From Gordionus sp. m RMFG-2023 (taxonomy: Eukaryota > Nematomorpha > Gordioida > Chordodea > Parachordodidae), in assembly GCF_954871325.1 (NCBI RefSeq), contig NC_088776.1, forward strand, positions 64,256,954 to 64,320,953: 64,000 bases of DNA. Reading direction: 5' to 3'. Position 1 is the first letter of the stretch. Each line of letters starts with the position of its first letter. Below, piece by piece: positions 13,666 to 26,405 of this stretch. Position numbers and translations under genes: made by a program. Under the pieces are notes generated by a model. It made no database searches, had not been told where the DNA came from, and saw only the letters and a program-made list of their open reading frames with translations.

Positions 13666-14952
13666 ATTATGACGAGTAAAAGCTCAATCTTCCTTTATAT
13701 ATATATATATATGTATATATAATATAAAATTTAATAAAGATAAACGGTTAATAGAACGCAAATAAAGAAAAGATACTCAAAGATCCAGGTTCAGATACAA
13801 TTTTTAAATTTTTAATATGTAACTGTTGGGAATGGAGCTCATACCTTCGACGGCAGGAAAATTGGTAAAAATATCTATTCTAATAAAAAAATAAATAAGA
13901 TATAAACGGCTTAATAAAACATAAAAGATGAATTAAATGTTCCGAAATTAAAACATCTGTTAAAACCGGGTTTACATTTTAAAAATTATTCGAAATGCTT
14001 ACCTATAAAAAATTTTTTTTATCTTATTTATACTTTTATTTAGCACATTTTTTTTATTATCTTTTTTTAAAATCAATACAATTTTATTTTTATTTATTGA
14101 TTTTGGAAAATAAAAAATCAAATTAAACAAATTAAAAGTGAAGATTTTGTTTGCAGTTTTTTCAGATAAATTTATAAAAATTCAAATGTTGCAAATTTTA
14201 TTTTAAAAAATATTTATAATTTGTTAAAGATAAAATTTAAAAATAATTTTTTCGATTAATAAAATGGAACCAAAAAATAATATTCTTTAAATATTCGGAA
14301 TATAAAGCAAGCTCAAATATATTTATATTCTATTTCCTTATTTTAGGTAGAAAGAGTAGTGAGAGACAGGGAAAGACAGCCATGATAGAAAGGTGTTAAT
14401 TATCGGGATCATATTGTTATTTTTTTTAAAACAAAAATTATAAACGCGCTTTAAAATTCAATGCGTTCCTACAAAGCTGTTTCGACAAACCGCGATATCT
14501 AAGTAAATATTAGAACTTTGAGAATACATTATAGTAGCCACTTTTTTCTTCTTTTAATAAAACCACATTCAACTAATAAATGAATAAAAAAATTCCCCTA
14601 ATTTCTAAACATCTTCAGAGACTCCAACGGGGTAGGTAGAAAGTATCAATGACGTCATTGAAATATCTAGAAGGTTCCTTGGGATAAGCACCCTCTTGCA
14701 TCAAGATTATTAATTTTATAATTGAATTATTTATATTTTCGTCTACAAGATAATTTTCTTGCCTCTGAGGAAATATTTCTTACAAGCCATTATAAAGGTG
14801 AGGAATGGAAGGATCTCAGAATTATTGTTGGCTGAGGGGAGGGGGGGGGGCTTAGAGACTTCTGATGCCAGATTTTATATATTGAATCCCTTAATTTCAT
14901 GCTATATCTACATTTTTATTCAATGATGGGTTTAATGAATATAATTTTACAG

Positions 14953-15161
14953 AGGAATCAATCGAAAAGATCTAACTAACCTCGTGATTATCTTCCAAAA
15001 GAGAATGGGTCTCTAAGTGTAAAAGAGAATGGGTCTCTAAGTGTACCTGGGTAAGTAATAATATGAAAATGCCTAAAAGATCTTTCATTTTTCCCGGTTA
15101 ATTTTTATTTTAGGAAGGTTGTGGAGTTCCCCGAGAATTTGCTGATGACCATTTTATGAAG
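14953..15161 (+). other. Possible short exons with a tandem 24 bp duplication
   Basis: TTTTACAG precedes 14954, and a good donor (GTAAGTAA) begins about 15051. Inside, a 24 bp word (AAGAGAATGGGTCTCTAAGT plus TGTA) occurs twice in tandem. A second segment after TTTTATTTTAG at about 15115 reads KVVEFPENLLMTIL then stop in one frame and EGCGVPREFADDHFMK in another. Neither joins into a convincing protein and no family is recognised. These are candidates only, possibly chance. Confidence 0.2.
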
Positions 15162-15937
15162 GTTCGTCCAGATCGATTACCATCTGAATTTCATGGGTTT
15201 TATTTTTTTTTCATCTCCATCTAAAAATTTTTTAAAAACAAAAATTTTAATTTATTATTTTCAAACATGGGTGAAGGGTAGCGAAGATAATGGGGGGGGG
15301 GGAGGGGGGGGTTGAAAAAAATTTCTGACCCGACCAGACCTGACCTTTTAACCCCGGCCCCTGGTTAAATAATTGCTTCAAGGAATAATTGCAAACTTGA
15401 GCAAATGAATATCAAATCGGTCACCATTTTTTATAATTGTATGCAATGGGCCCAAGCCCTAACCAGTCTATAAATATAGGACGGAATCCCTTTAACAATG
15501 GATGGAAAGGAGGGAGAGGGGAGATAATGCTTCCAATAAAACTCTAGTTGAACAATCGGTGCTCAATGCTTAATCGGCAGCATGCAGAGCAGAATCTGTT
15601 ATAACATCGAGATGCTAGTTGTAAGCTTGAGCTATCTTTTCAAATATATAAATCCAAGGCTGTGATGATAGGTTTCTGCTAAAAATATTGGTTTTCGCCG
15701 TCTTTTTGATAACAAAATCGATTAAAACAGTTAAAAATCAGAACTAATACCTAAAAATACAGTAAAACATTTCTTTTGGGTTCCTAATAATCCGGAAAAC
15801 TCCTTATGACCTAAAACTTTAAATCCCAATTAAATTCTCCTATTAACTACTATTAGTCTCGAATTGGGTAACTATCTAAGTTGAGAAAATATCTTGATCT
15901 CAATGTTGCCTAAATCAGACATTTTATTTATAGATAT

Positions 15938-16275
15938 CAATGACATATAATAACAAATACCTGGAATGAAGATGCATTCATAATAATAAAAATGAAAGCG
16001 TCGTTGAATGCAAATCAGCTGAAGCGGCCATTTTGGTGACCCATATAGTAATTATTCTCATGTTAAAAAACTTAGATTGACAACTTGATTCCTTATTATC
16101 TCGATGATCAGGCTAATTCTTTAACAAAGTTTACGTCAGACATGGGAGGGGGGGGGTATAAATTGGCCTCTCGTTTAATATTTTTAATAATGATATGGGT
16201 AACCAAAATGGCGTCCCTAGCTGTATTTCAGTTGATGTATACACTTTTAATGAATGCAATATATCTAAAACTTAA
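15938..16275. mobile_element. Family A MITE, copy 2
   Basis: The left end reads CAATGACATATAATAACAAAT then ACCTGGAATGAAGATGCATT. It has the shared interior words GCGTCGTTGAATGCAAATC, TTCCTTATTATCTCGATGAT and AACCAAAATGGCGTCCC. The right end has decayed after TTTTAATGAATGCA. The frame at 16085-16279 is this element, not a gene. Copy 3 follows 220 bp away in the opposite orientation. Confidence 0.85.
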
Positions 16276-16496
16276 ATAATGTATAATAAATAAATAAAAT
16301 TTTAATATTAAGAGAAATTTCTTAATTTTTTATAGACTTGTTTAAACAGCTTTAAAAAAATATATTTTTTAAAATGGACAGATTTATTTATTATCTTTTG
16401 TAAACCAGGCATCATATCATATTTGCTATTAAAATTTTTTTTTATATTTATATGTTTTTAGCGTTTTTATCGCTAAAAAAATAATTTAAATCCCTA

Positions 16497-16831
16497 CCAA
16501 TCACATATAATATTACCTAGACTGACGATGCATTCTTTAAAAATTTATACATCAATGAACAACAGCTATGGACGCCACTTTGGTTGCCCATATCATTATT
16601 AAAAATTTTAAACGAGAGGCAAATTTATTACCATGTCTGACGCAAACTTTATCATAGGATCACCTGATAACGGAAACGAGTTATTAATTTAATAGAAGTT
16701 GTTTGACATGATTACATGGGTTTACCAAAATGGCGGATCCAGCTGATTTGTATTCAACTACGCTTTCAAATGCATTATTATGAAGGCCTCGTCAGTCTAG
16801 GTTTCATTAATATGTCATTGATCTAAACTTA
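16497..16831. mobile_element. Family A MITE, copy 3 (inverted relative to copy 2)
   Basis: The left end is CACATATAATATTACCTAGA continuing CTGACGATGCATTC. The right end is CTCGTCAGTCTAGGTTTCAT followed by TAATATGTCATTG. The interior is the reverse complement of copies 1 and 2 (CCAAAATGGCGG then CAGCTGATTTG). Inverted ends of roughly 35-40 bp are clear. Confidence 0.88.
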
Positions 16832-18464
16832 TGTATATGACATGACATACTAATGATTCCTCCCGGCTGATTTATTATTTGTCGCATTACGAGCGCCATA
16901 TACAGCGATTATATTCATTTATTCATTCAAATATATTTTTGTTAAAATAATCGGACCCAATATTTTCCTTAAAAAATTAAAAAATTTTTAAGGAAAAAAA
17001 AGAAGAAAAAAAAAGAAAATTATTTGAAAAAAAATGAAAAAAAGAAGAAAATAATTCTAAAAGGAAATGAAAATAAATCGAAAAGAAATGAAAAAAAAGA
17101 AGAAAATAATACGAAAAGGAAATGAAAATAAAAATGAATTCTAAAATTATCTCTTAATTAAATTTATTTTTATTCTTTTAAACAAATTTAACGCTTCACG
17201 CATTACTTAATTTAATAATTCGCAAAATATAATAGATAATAATTATTATTTAATTTTGTATATAAAAGTTACAATTAATTTGCTTAAAATTCAAAAGTCA
17301 TTATCTTTATATCACAAAAAAATTAAGTGTTTTCAAGATATATAAGCTCAATTTAGAAGAAGTTAAATTTCTAAGAAAATAAATTTTATATTTTTGATGT
17401 ATTTATTCCTAAATTACCCAAAATTCTTTTATTGTATTCAATTTAGAGATAGTATTATATATAGTATAATATAATATATAAATGTGCATTTTAAATTACG
17501 AAAAAAGTAATGGATGCTAATTGGGAAATCAATATTCGCTCAAATTACTCCACAAAAAAAATAATATATAGAAGAAGTGTGTTTATATATTTATTTAAAA
17601 AAATATAATAAAACTAAGAGTGATGGGGGAATCAAATTACAATTAAAAAAAGGGGGGTATGATCAAATTGAAGAGTTTTGAAGTGTGTTTTTAAGAAAAA
17701 TCAGGATAATAATTTACACATGTATTTATATATAAAATTGTTGCATTCTTATTGGGAATTTTGGGAATATCAAATTTCTCAATTCGATTTTAAAAATAAT
17801 AAAAATTCCGGTATTCCAATACTACTGGCGTCTCCAAGACTTTTAGCTGCTTTGCTTAATCTCACGTCTTTGAAATGAGAAGGAGCCCATAAAATTTTGC
17901 AGCACAAATTTATAATGTTTTTTTTTTCTTTCAGAAAGGCCTCGCAAAGCCCGGGTTCGGCTAAGGTCGGATTTTTTATTTGGGCCAGGTCGGGTGGAAA
18001 TATTAGCGGGTTGGATTATGGATGATTTCCGATATTAGATAGAAATCATGATCCATAAGGTGTTAGCGCTTTTAATACTTACATTTCAGGTTAGGCCATG
18101 TACTTAAAAAAACCGGACGAGTTTGTGCAACCTTATTAAAATATTAGAAACTACGCAAGTTGCAATTTGGTCGGGCGGGGTTGATCCTGGTAACAGCTAA
18201 ATTCCGACCCTGGGCGGAGCTGTAAATTTTGCTATTTGCGGATCTCTAGTTCCTCTTTCCTTTCCCTTCTTCCCGATCCTGTAAGATTTCTTCCCATTTA
18301 TTTTTTTTTTAAAAATATAATCATTTACAATTCCTAATTCAAACTAATAAAAATGGTTGATATGTAAATCAAAGTTTTTAAAAATTTATTTGATTGTTTT
18401 ATCGACCCCTGGTTTTTTTAAAGCTAATTATTACATATGTTTATATTGCATTAAAAAAAATTCG

Positions 18465-18735
18465 GGCCAGGGGTAGGGTTGAGAGCCTTGTAAATTTTTT
18501 TAAAAATATGTATAAATTATGTTGAATTTTTTATGTAAAATAAAAAATATATTTTATTTTATAGAAACTATAGGTCATATAACATCTATCTTTCATTTTT
18601 GAGTAATTATAAAAATTAATTTCTATATTTAAATTCGGGTCGGGCCGGTAAACTTAAAAAAGATCGAATTCGGGTTGGACCGGGTCGGCAAAACTTTTTT
18701 ACAAATAATCGGGCCAGGATTGAAACGCCTACGAA
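18465..18735. mobile_element. Family C element, truncated or diverged copy
   Basis: The middle carries AAATTATGTTGAATTTTTTATG, AACATCTATCTTTCATTTTT and AATTATAAAAATTAATTTCT. These are the same words as family C copies at 28309-28606 and 35793-36236, flanked by GGGTCGGGCCGG and GACCGGGTCGGC. Terminal AGAGATCTGCA is not clean on either side. Confidence 0.55.
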
Positions 18736-18893
18736 AATATGACACGTGTTACATTGGTTTAGCCAATAAGGTGAAAGCGAGAAATGTAAATTTGTTGGAT
18801 TATCGTATTCATCATTTTATATCAGTTTGTTAAAAAAAATAATTCCCACCACTTGAAAATTATATTATATATTTTAAATCTTGGATTAGAGGT

Positions 18894-19236
18894 CTGCAAT
18901 GGGCCAGTTATTAGCCAAAATGGCCGCCCATTCGTTGTTTTGGAATTTATCTAACCCACCCACCAGCTGATTTAACCCGCCAGCCCGCTTAATATTTAAA
19001 AATTATCTTAATGGCGAGTTTGGCTCTTAATTTATTTATGTAAATGTATTTTTAATTAAACACATATAATATGCAATGTTGTGAAATTAAATTATTTTTT
19101 TAATAAATTGAAGTCTGTTCTGCTCATTTCACCCTCCGCCCACGCCCACGCCCACGCCCACGCCCGTCCATTACTTTTAAAAAAATTTTCAAGTGGGCGG
19201 ACAAGCCAAAAACCCGCCCAATGTGTGCCTCTACCT
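18894..19236. mobile_element. GGGCGG-rich inverted-repeat element with a CACGCC array
   Basis: It starts AGAGGTCTGCAATGGGCC and ends CCCAATGTGTGCCTCTACC, an inverted relation resembling family B and C ends. GGCGGGTT/CCCGCCC words replace the GGCCGG core. A short CCCACG tandem array lies at 19133-19167. It is non-coding. Confidence 0.5.
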
Positions 19237-19396
19237 TAGATAAACATTCTACATCATCAATTATATTTATATATAATTGTGAGTGACATTTTAAGATTGT
19301 CACTTTTTTTGACTCTCTTGTGAAAAGCTGCCCTAAAATTTTGTCTTAAAATAACAAGTTAAAGACACCTTATTAGAGATTATTTAATATATATTA

Positions 19397-19573
19397 AAGA
19401 CCTGTAGAGGTACCATTTGCACGGCGCGGCCCGGATTTTTTTAAAATTTTTTTAAGGTCAAGCCAGGCTCGGGTATTAAATTTCAGACCCGGCCCGGGTA
19501 TATTTGAAATAATTAAAACCGGCCCTGCCTGTTTACCCGGGCCGGGTTTAGGGCCGGGTCTCCAGGTCTATGA
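19397..19573. mobile_element. Family B element, copy 2
   Basis: It starts AAGACCTGTAGAGGTACCAT then TTGCACGGCGCGGCCCGG and ends GGGCCGGGTCTCCAGGTCTA. The orientation is opposite to the copy at 4269-4453. It is non-coding. Confidence 0.7.
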
Positions 19574-19796
19574 TATATTTTAAAATTATGAAAACAAATA
19601 AATTTAACTTCAAGATATAACCTAACGAATAGGAACGCCATCTAGGCTTTCGTGTTATTTTTTTTCACCTGTGCTTATGAAGTGGTAATAAAATAAATTC
19701 TGCATTTATTATGTATTAATAAAAGATTTTTTTAAAATATTTGTCTTCTATTTTATAAGAAAAATTTTACAAGAGTTATAATTTATTATAATAAAT

Positions 19797-20045
<249 letters not shown>

Positions 20046-23000
20046 GGAATTTAACTATTATAATAACAGTTGACTCTAACCAGATAAAATTTTATTTTAC
20101 AAAATTGATGATGACGATAAACTTGACACAAATGTTTACAGAAAATTTGTATTCTATTTATGTCAAAAAATTAAAAAATTTACAAATTAGTTTGTTTTAT
20201 AAAAATAGTTCTTTTTTTTAGAAGTTTACTTTTTGAAAAACCGTTTTAACTTCGTTTAAACCGTTTGCGGTTAGGGTTAAAATATTAGGGTTGAAAGAAA
20301 ATTCTTAGTTAAAATCTAACATATATAATTGGTTTTCCGCCTATAAATTTTTTGAAATAGACTAGGTCATAAAATACATTGGTTGAATAATACACTTAAA
20401 TATATATATATATATATGTGTAATATTTTTTTAAAAATATAAATCAAAAACCAGACACTGAAGGTCCTGACCAAAACTAAGGTCCGACCCGGAAAAGCCC
20501 GGCTCGAGAATATCGGGTTGGGCCAAAAATATTTTTAAAAATTCTGGTCTGGCTGATTTAAAAAAAAAATGAAGGTTAAATTATACCAAGAAATGATTAT
20601 AAAATCGTACAATGGAACGTTTAATATTAATTTTTCTCATATTTTCAATTTCCCTGTGAATTTACTGCTGTAAAGTAACGTCAAAAGTAACGGCGTTATC
20701 TTTTTTGAATCGTCATTCGTTACCTTCCTCTCGATGTAACGAGTAAGGGGCGCGTTTATTTTTTCGCAACAAATTTTATTGTATTATAAAATTATTTTTT
20801 ATTTTATTTTTTTTTAAATTTTATAAAATAATTTAAAGCCGAGTTTTTAAATCAGAATCAAACCACCAAATTCCTTCCATTTTTATTTTAAAATTTTATG
20901 TTCTTAAATTTTACAGTCAAGATCATTAATCTAATTAATACTGAATCAATCAAGATATGCTAATTTATATTCTTATTCTCTAATATTATAAATTAAATAA
21001 TTTCCGTAATAATTCTTCTAATTTGATATATGACTTGCAAACAATTTTAATGTCAAAGGCAACCGTTGAATGTTATTAATGGCTGTTATAAGGTAAAATA
21101 ATGAATTTAATAGTTTAAAAAAAGGAGATAGGTAGCAAATAATTTAATTTACCTAAGTATACAGAACCAAGTGTAATTCAATGCTAAATTATGTGTCCGT
21201 GAGATTCCTTGATGCTATGATACGCAGGATTGGAAATACTACTTTATAAAAGTCAACGGTTGTTGTTAATGAAATGTAACGGTTAAAGTTGACATCGACA
21301 CTTTAAAAAAAACGCTAACGATTTTGCGTTACCTTTATTTTACAACATGTAATGCTTTAAAAAAAAATTCTTCTTTTTACTTAACTTAAAAGATAAGAAT
21401 ACATTAAAAAAAAATGCGAGGTATAATATAAAAAGAAAGTAATATTAAAATAAAAAGAAAACTAATTAATTAATATTTAATTGTCTAATTTATAAAAGCA
21501 ATTTTTCAAATTAAACATCATTTCGACTTCTTGTTTGGTCATTTAATCAAAATTTTTTTCATATCAAAAATAAGGGATATAACGAGATAGGTAATTCTAA
21601 AATATGTTTTAAATCAATAAATATATTTTTACATGATTGAATATTTCATGATTGTATATTGATTTCAAATGATGAATTAATATGTAGGATATTTTCAATT
21701 TATCTTCGTAGACCTACGACTTGTACAAATAAAATATAAAATAATTATTTTTATTGGTTCATCTTAAATACGGAATAACGTAAATGTAAATAGTGTTTTG
21801 CAAATCAATAAATATATTTATATGATTGAATATTGATTTTCAAGTGATGGATCTAGATATATGAATATTCCTAGAACCTAAAACTACTGTACAAATATTT
21901 TAAAAAAGTTCATTTATATTGATTCAATTCTATCAATCTGCTAAATTCGAATCTTATACTAATAATAAAATAATGATAAATTTTTTTAATGAAACTTTAA
22001 AATAATCTGTTTTTCACAATCTTTAAATACAAAATTAGTTAGTTCTTTTTGTTACCAAAATAGTATCGTTTTCCTATGCTTGAAAATTAGTGTGGTTAAA
22101 TAACCTAACTTTGAACATTTCTATTGTGACTTAGCTTTTAGCCTAAAAAATTGAATTAAGATTCTAAGTTAAGTCTCATCTTGAAGATTGATTCCAATAT
22201 TTTTGGATAAAAAAAATGGCTACGCTGTTTTATAGTTGATATGATACTAAAGTTAGATAGTTTAACACTTGAAATGATAATTTTTTCAATGGCTCTCATT
22301 GGCCAAGAAAAACAATATTAAAAAAAAGGATATATAACTAAATTCTACGATTAAAAAATTTTGAAAATGTCGAAATCCTATTCGCTTTTCTATTGGATGA
22401 TTCCCTTGTTATCTGTTAGCCAATGACAATCAGACATGCACTTTTGTTTAAAAGTAGAAAGGAATGTTTTAAAAAAGTAACGAAATCAAACGTTACTTTA
22501 AGCTACACAAACAAAATATGATAGATACAGTATCACTTCGTTATAAAATTTATTGAAAAACCTTTAAATGGATGAATCGTCAGTCAAGGTATAATAGGGG
22601 GTTAGTTAGGATTTGGGTTGGTTTCAGAAGGAAAAATCGGTCCCCACCCAGAAAATTATTTTATTTAGAAACAAAATACCCATTTCCTTTCTAAATCAAG
22701 AAATATGATTTATGGCGTGCAATTAGTTTGATGTCTCCTTAAAAAATGATTGTTTGGACTTATACAAGAAAAAAATGGCTGTGCAGTTAGTTGGATTGGT
22801 CTCCTTGAAAAAATTATTTGTTTACTAGGAATTATGTCGTTTATATTTCATGTTCTGTAGTCGCTCTAATGAGTCTCCTTGGTTTCCACATCTGTCACTC
22901 ATCTAATGATGAATAATAATCAATTAATTCATATAACTTCAATAACGAGTCATTATCAAGTTTAAAAATAAAATATGCTAATTAAAATCGATATACTATT

Positions 23001-23349
23001 GGCGCCAAAAAATATAATACAATTTTTTTTTAAAAAACGCAATAATTAAACGAGCGCCATTTTTTTGAAGAATATGGTGGTAAAAAATACAATACACGTT
23101 ATTAATTTATAGATATTTAAAAAAAAAGAAATAAAATCCCCCGGAAAATTCCTATTCCATCCTAGGAACCAGATCCTAAGTAAAGTCGTAGAATCCAAGA
23201 AACCGTGCAAAGACAGGATTTGTTCCCAATTTCAATATTTGGGATCATTTTACTGCAGGGTCAGTCTGTAACTGTTTTTTTTTTTACAATTTGAATTATT
23301 TATTTAATAATTGTAATTATTTTTTATTAAATTCCAAATATATACAAAA
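20046..23349. other. AT-rich stretch, repeats only
   Basis: No gene is recognised. GTAACG/CGTTAC words recur at 20674-20755, 21240-21350 and 22480-22510, as in a decayed foldback. A diverged direct duplication occupies 21590-21930. GTCAGTCAAGGTATAATA at about 22580 resembles a solitary family A end. Confidence 0.5.
21590..21930. repeat. Diverged direct duplication of about 190 bp
   Basis: TTTTAAATCAATAAATATAT at about 21608 and TTTGCAAATCAATAAATATA at about 21799 head two diverged copies. They share ATGATTGAATAT, TTGATTT-CAAGTGATG and ACTTGTACAAAT/ACTGTACAAAT in the same order. The function is unknown. Confidence 0.55.
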
Positions 23350-23687
23350 TGCTGACTGTACTAGTGGTTATGTATGGTTGGAAGCATTATCAAGTCGTAA
23401 CCTAGGTAACCTCTTATCAGATGAAAAATTAGGAGTTGCCATAGGCCATCGAATTGGATGTCACATAGTTCAGCCACATACATGCATAAAATGTAAAATA
23501 TAAGTTGATTCCCAAGGGAAATATGGTCTTAATTGTTTATATAGTCAAGGCAGACATGCAAGACACGCGGCAATTAATTCAGTTATTAGCCGTTCTCTCA
23601 TCAGGGCCCGTATACCAAACATCCCGAAGCTTGCTAATTTATTATTAGATGATGGCTTAACTTCTGTGCCTTGGTCTTCTAAATAAA
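23350..23687 (+). mobile_element. LINE fragment with CCHC and endonuclease-like motifs
   Basis: The translation reads CTSGYVWLEALSSRNLGNLL, then AIGHRIG...PHTCIKCKI, an in-frame stop at 23501-23503, then VDSQGKYGLNCLYSQGRHAR, HAAINSVISRSL and DDGLTSVPWSSK. The cysteine pair, GLNC and RHARH spacing followed by DG..VPW match the CCHC plus PD-type endonuclease region seen C-terminal to the reverse transcriptase in RLE-type non-LTR retrotransposons. Compared with that pattern, a block between ISRSL and DGLT is shortened. No reverse transcriptase is nearby. It is a separate, differently decayed copy of the family seen at 7365-7660. Confidence 0.6.
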
Positions 23688-24399
23688 TCCTTAATTTGGG
23701 ACTTCACATGCGTCTCTTCATTTCCAAAAAATTTAATTTCCTTACTCAGTTGATATAGCCGAGAGAAAGAAGAAAAAAAACATTAACGTATTCGAAATTA
23801 AACAAATTTTTATTTAAAAAAAAAACAAAATATACAAATTACATTTTAAAAGACAATTATTCATGTTTTTTTTGGAAACTTGTGGTCCTACTTCCGTATT
23901 TTATATTTTTTTAAAGAATTATTTTGTTGATTATTTTAAACAATCTTGTTCTTATTTTGTAAAAGAGTTTTTTCTTCTTCTAAGGGTTTTCTAAGAAGAT
24001 GCGATTAAATATTGATTAATGCTAAGATCACGTGAGTTTTTAGATCGATATATGATAATAGATGACATTTATTTCAACAAATCAATCAAATCAAAGTCTG
24101 GAGATAAATCAAGACCCGATTTGGATTTGGTTTTTAGTGTTTACTATTCTTATTTATTAAACTGATTTTGGTAAATAAATAGATGGCGCTAATTCTATTA
24201 GTATGAAAACGATCATTATTAACATTTAAATATATTTAAAATTTAAAGAAAAATGTGTTCGATGTGAATAAAACAAAAGAATCTTACAGATATTAATATA
24301 TAAAAATAAATTATTGACGGTCAGAAAACGTGACATCTTTTACATAAATTAAAAAAATATATTAGAAAAATCTATAATAATTACTAAAAGATGTGATAT

Positions 24400-25060
24400 C
24401 ATACAGTATTTGAGATAAATTGCTCCTATCGATGCAAATATTTGATATCATAGCACATCCTCCTGTATCCAATGTCCCTTCATCCTTGTTGAAGTTCATT
24501 CCTATTTTTTTTAACCCTAACTCTTATTCATATTCCACCTGAGGAGATTATCACTCCATAAGATTCATATATGGACCCTGCTCAACGAGATTTTCAACCA
24601 AAAAAGATCTTCAGTGTCTATTATCGACACATTGAATTCTTCCATTGGTATTTGAACCTTTAATCTTAAAAACACCATCTATCATAATGGGCTCTAGATA
24701 ATTGGAAGGACATAAACTTCTGCTTCGCGCCAAATGAGCATTACCACCGCGCCCGTTTCAAAAAGATACGGTGCGTACTCCGTTATGACCGTCGCATTTA
24801 CCACAAACCGAATTTCGCTTGGGAAAGTTTATTCTATTTGTAAGAGCAGGCCTGGTAGTCCATCTTTGAGCCTTGAAAACGGTATTTTCCCTATGCAATC
24901 CTTTACATCTGCCGCTACATATAACTCCTAGGACATTCAAACCGCGATCTTCCCACCAAGCCTTAAAAAAACAGATTGGATTCCTATCTGTTCTTTGTTG
25001 GTAAATGGATTGATGGCGTGTTAAACTTTCTTGCACCTTGCCATAGAGCTAATCATAACT
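24400..25060 (-). mobile_element. Possible Merlin/ISXO2-type transposase remnant
   Basis: On the minus strand one frame reads FFKAWWEDRGLNVLGVICSG, then (after stops) PIMIDGVFKIKGSNTNGRIQ, CVDNRH, FLVENLVEQG and GMNFNKDEGTLDTGG. The order fits the ISXO2/Merlin plan: an N-terminal W..RGL...C patch, an ID-x catalytic Asp with K..N.GR, a V.NR strand, a V..G turn, then NF....G..T. Several stops interrupt it. The base composition is richer than the surroundings. The identification rests on motif order only and could be wrong. Confidence 0.3.
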
Positions 25061-25204
25061 TCTCCATTTAAAAGTTAAAGTGAGCAGATGGTTTCAAAAA
25101 AAAATGCACGAAACAAAAGCAATCTCCATTTCGGCCCTCTCAAACTGACTCGAAAAATTGGATTGGCTCAAAGTTTTTAGCCGATTTTTGAAACAAAAAA
25201 GAAA

Positions 25205-25415
25205 TAACATTTGTACGGCCCGGCCCGGATTTTTTTAAAAAAATTTTTTCGGGCCGGGCCCGGTTTTTTTTGAAGAACGAGGCCCGGATTTTTACAAAAA
25301 TATATTTTATATACTTTTGATTTTTTATAGCTAATAATGGCCATTTTACATATTTTGTAAAATTAAAATAGGCCAGGCCGAGCTGGGCTTAGGGCTGGGC
25401 CTGCAGGTCTTTGTT
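25205..25415. mobile_element. Family B element, copy 3
   Basis: It begins AACATTTGTACGGCCCGGCC and ends GGGCTGGGCCTGCAGGTCTT. The interior AGCTAATAATGGCCATTTTA is the reverse of the word in the copy at 4269-4453 (CGCCATTATTAGC). It is non-coding. Confidence 0.7.
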
Positions 25416-26235
25416 ATTTATTACTGAATTTCCGTAATATATCATTATATTATCCGCGTTTTTATGTGTACAGGGATGTTACTTCTACACCAACGACAAA
25501 TAAAGAGTTATGATTTCATTAACAAATGTAATCATTATCCTAACATAATCTTTGAGAGAAGAGAAGAGAAGAGAACTTAATTTTTTTAATTTTTGTATTG
25601 AATAAATTTCAAACAATTTATCAACAAAAAAAATTATTATATATATAAATTATTATAGGTTTCAGAATCGATATATGACAAACATATATACAAATTATAT
25701 TATGCATATATTATAACACTGAAAAATAAAACATAGATATGTAGGTATTGATAAGGAAGGAAAGAACAATGGGATTGGAATAGAAAGGGGATGGAATCAT
25801 CGATCTATTTTTATTGATCTAATTGGGAAAAAAATGATTATCCCTCCAAAATCTAAACCGCTGATCCTATCTCTAATTTTTCGCGGATAATAAATTTTAA
25901 TTAATACGTGCCTTTCCTCTCCGCCATAGATAACTTTTTTAAAAAATTTATATATATATATATTTTCATTAATAAAAATAATAAAATAATAAAATAATAA
26001 TAATTTTTCTTTCAAAATCGTTTATTTTTTAAATATAAAATATAAAAAAATTACTTTAATAAAATAATTGCCTCGGTAGTAATATAATTATGACGATAAA
26101 TTTGTTTTAGATCAATAAGTTATAAGTGGTAAGGAGAAATTTATTAATAGACAATTATATAAATTTTCGATTTAAAAACATCTTTCTGGGATATATTTAT
26201 ATAAAATTCGCCAGGACTAAAAAAAATATATTATT

Positions 26236-26405
26236 CAAATGTCAATCTGGGAGAAGACGGACGCGTAAATCGCCTCCCGTCCTGGTATAGCGTCCAAAAA
26301 TAAATTCACTGGGGCGAAAAAAATATTTTGAAGGTGCCAAATGTCGCTCTGAAAGAAGACGGATGTGTAAGTCGCCTCCCGTCCTGGCATAGCGTCCTTG
26401 GGACA
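26236..26405. repeat. Tandem ~100 bp duplication with GC-rich hairpin words
   Basis: AAATGTCAATCTGGGAGAAG...CCTCCCGTCCTGGTATAGCG and AAATGTCGCTCTGAAAGAAG...CCTCCCGTCCTGGCATAGCG are two copies about 100 bp apart. Each contains GAGAAGACGGACG facing CGCCTCCCGTCC, so each can fold. No family is recognised. Confidence 0.6.

Larger units (their letters stand above)
8534..15937. other. Long AT-rich stretch without a recognisable gene
   Basis: Reading both strands I find no protein family. It holds a GAACCCGA-type inverted segment (about 8684-8828), a family C element (10509-10793), a tandem GAATCGGATATTTGAC array (about 11630-11745), a short AAAG tract (13273-13292) and a family D remnant (13482-13665). 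Two possible splice-flanked segments near 14953-15161 are listed separately. The frames of 60-70 codons in this stretch are low-complexity or repeat-derived. Confidence 0.6.
16832..19393. other. AT-rich stretch with GC-rich foldback patches, no gene seen
   Basis: The first part is A-rich, with AAAAGAAGAAAATAAT words at 16980-17140. GC-rich pieces follow: 17935-18255 (CCCGGGTTCGG and GGTCGGGCGGGG words, ending TTGCGGATCTCTAG), 18465-18735 and 18894-19236. The frame at 17678-17878 has no recognisable family and lies in this debris. Confidence 0.5.
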
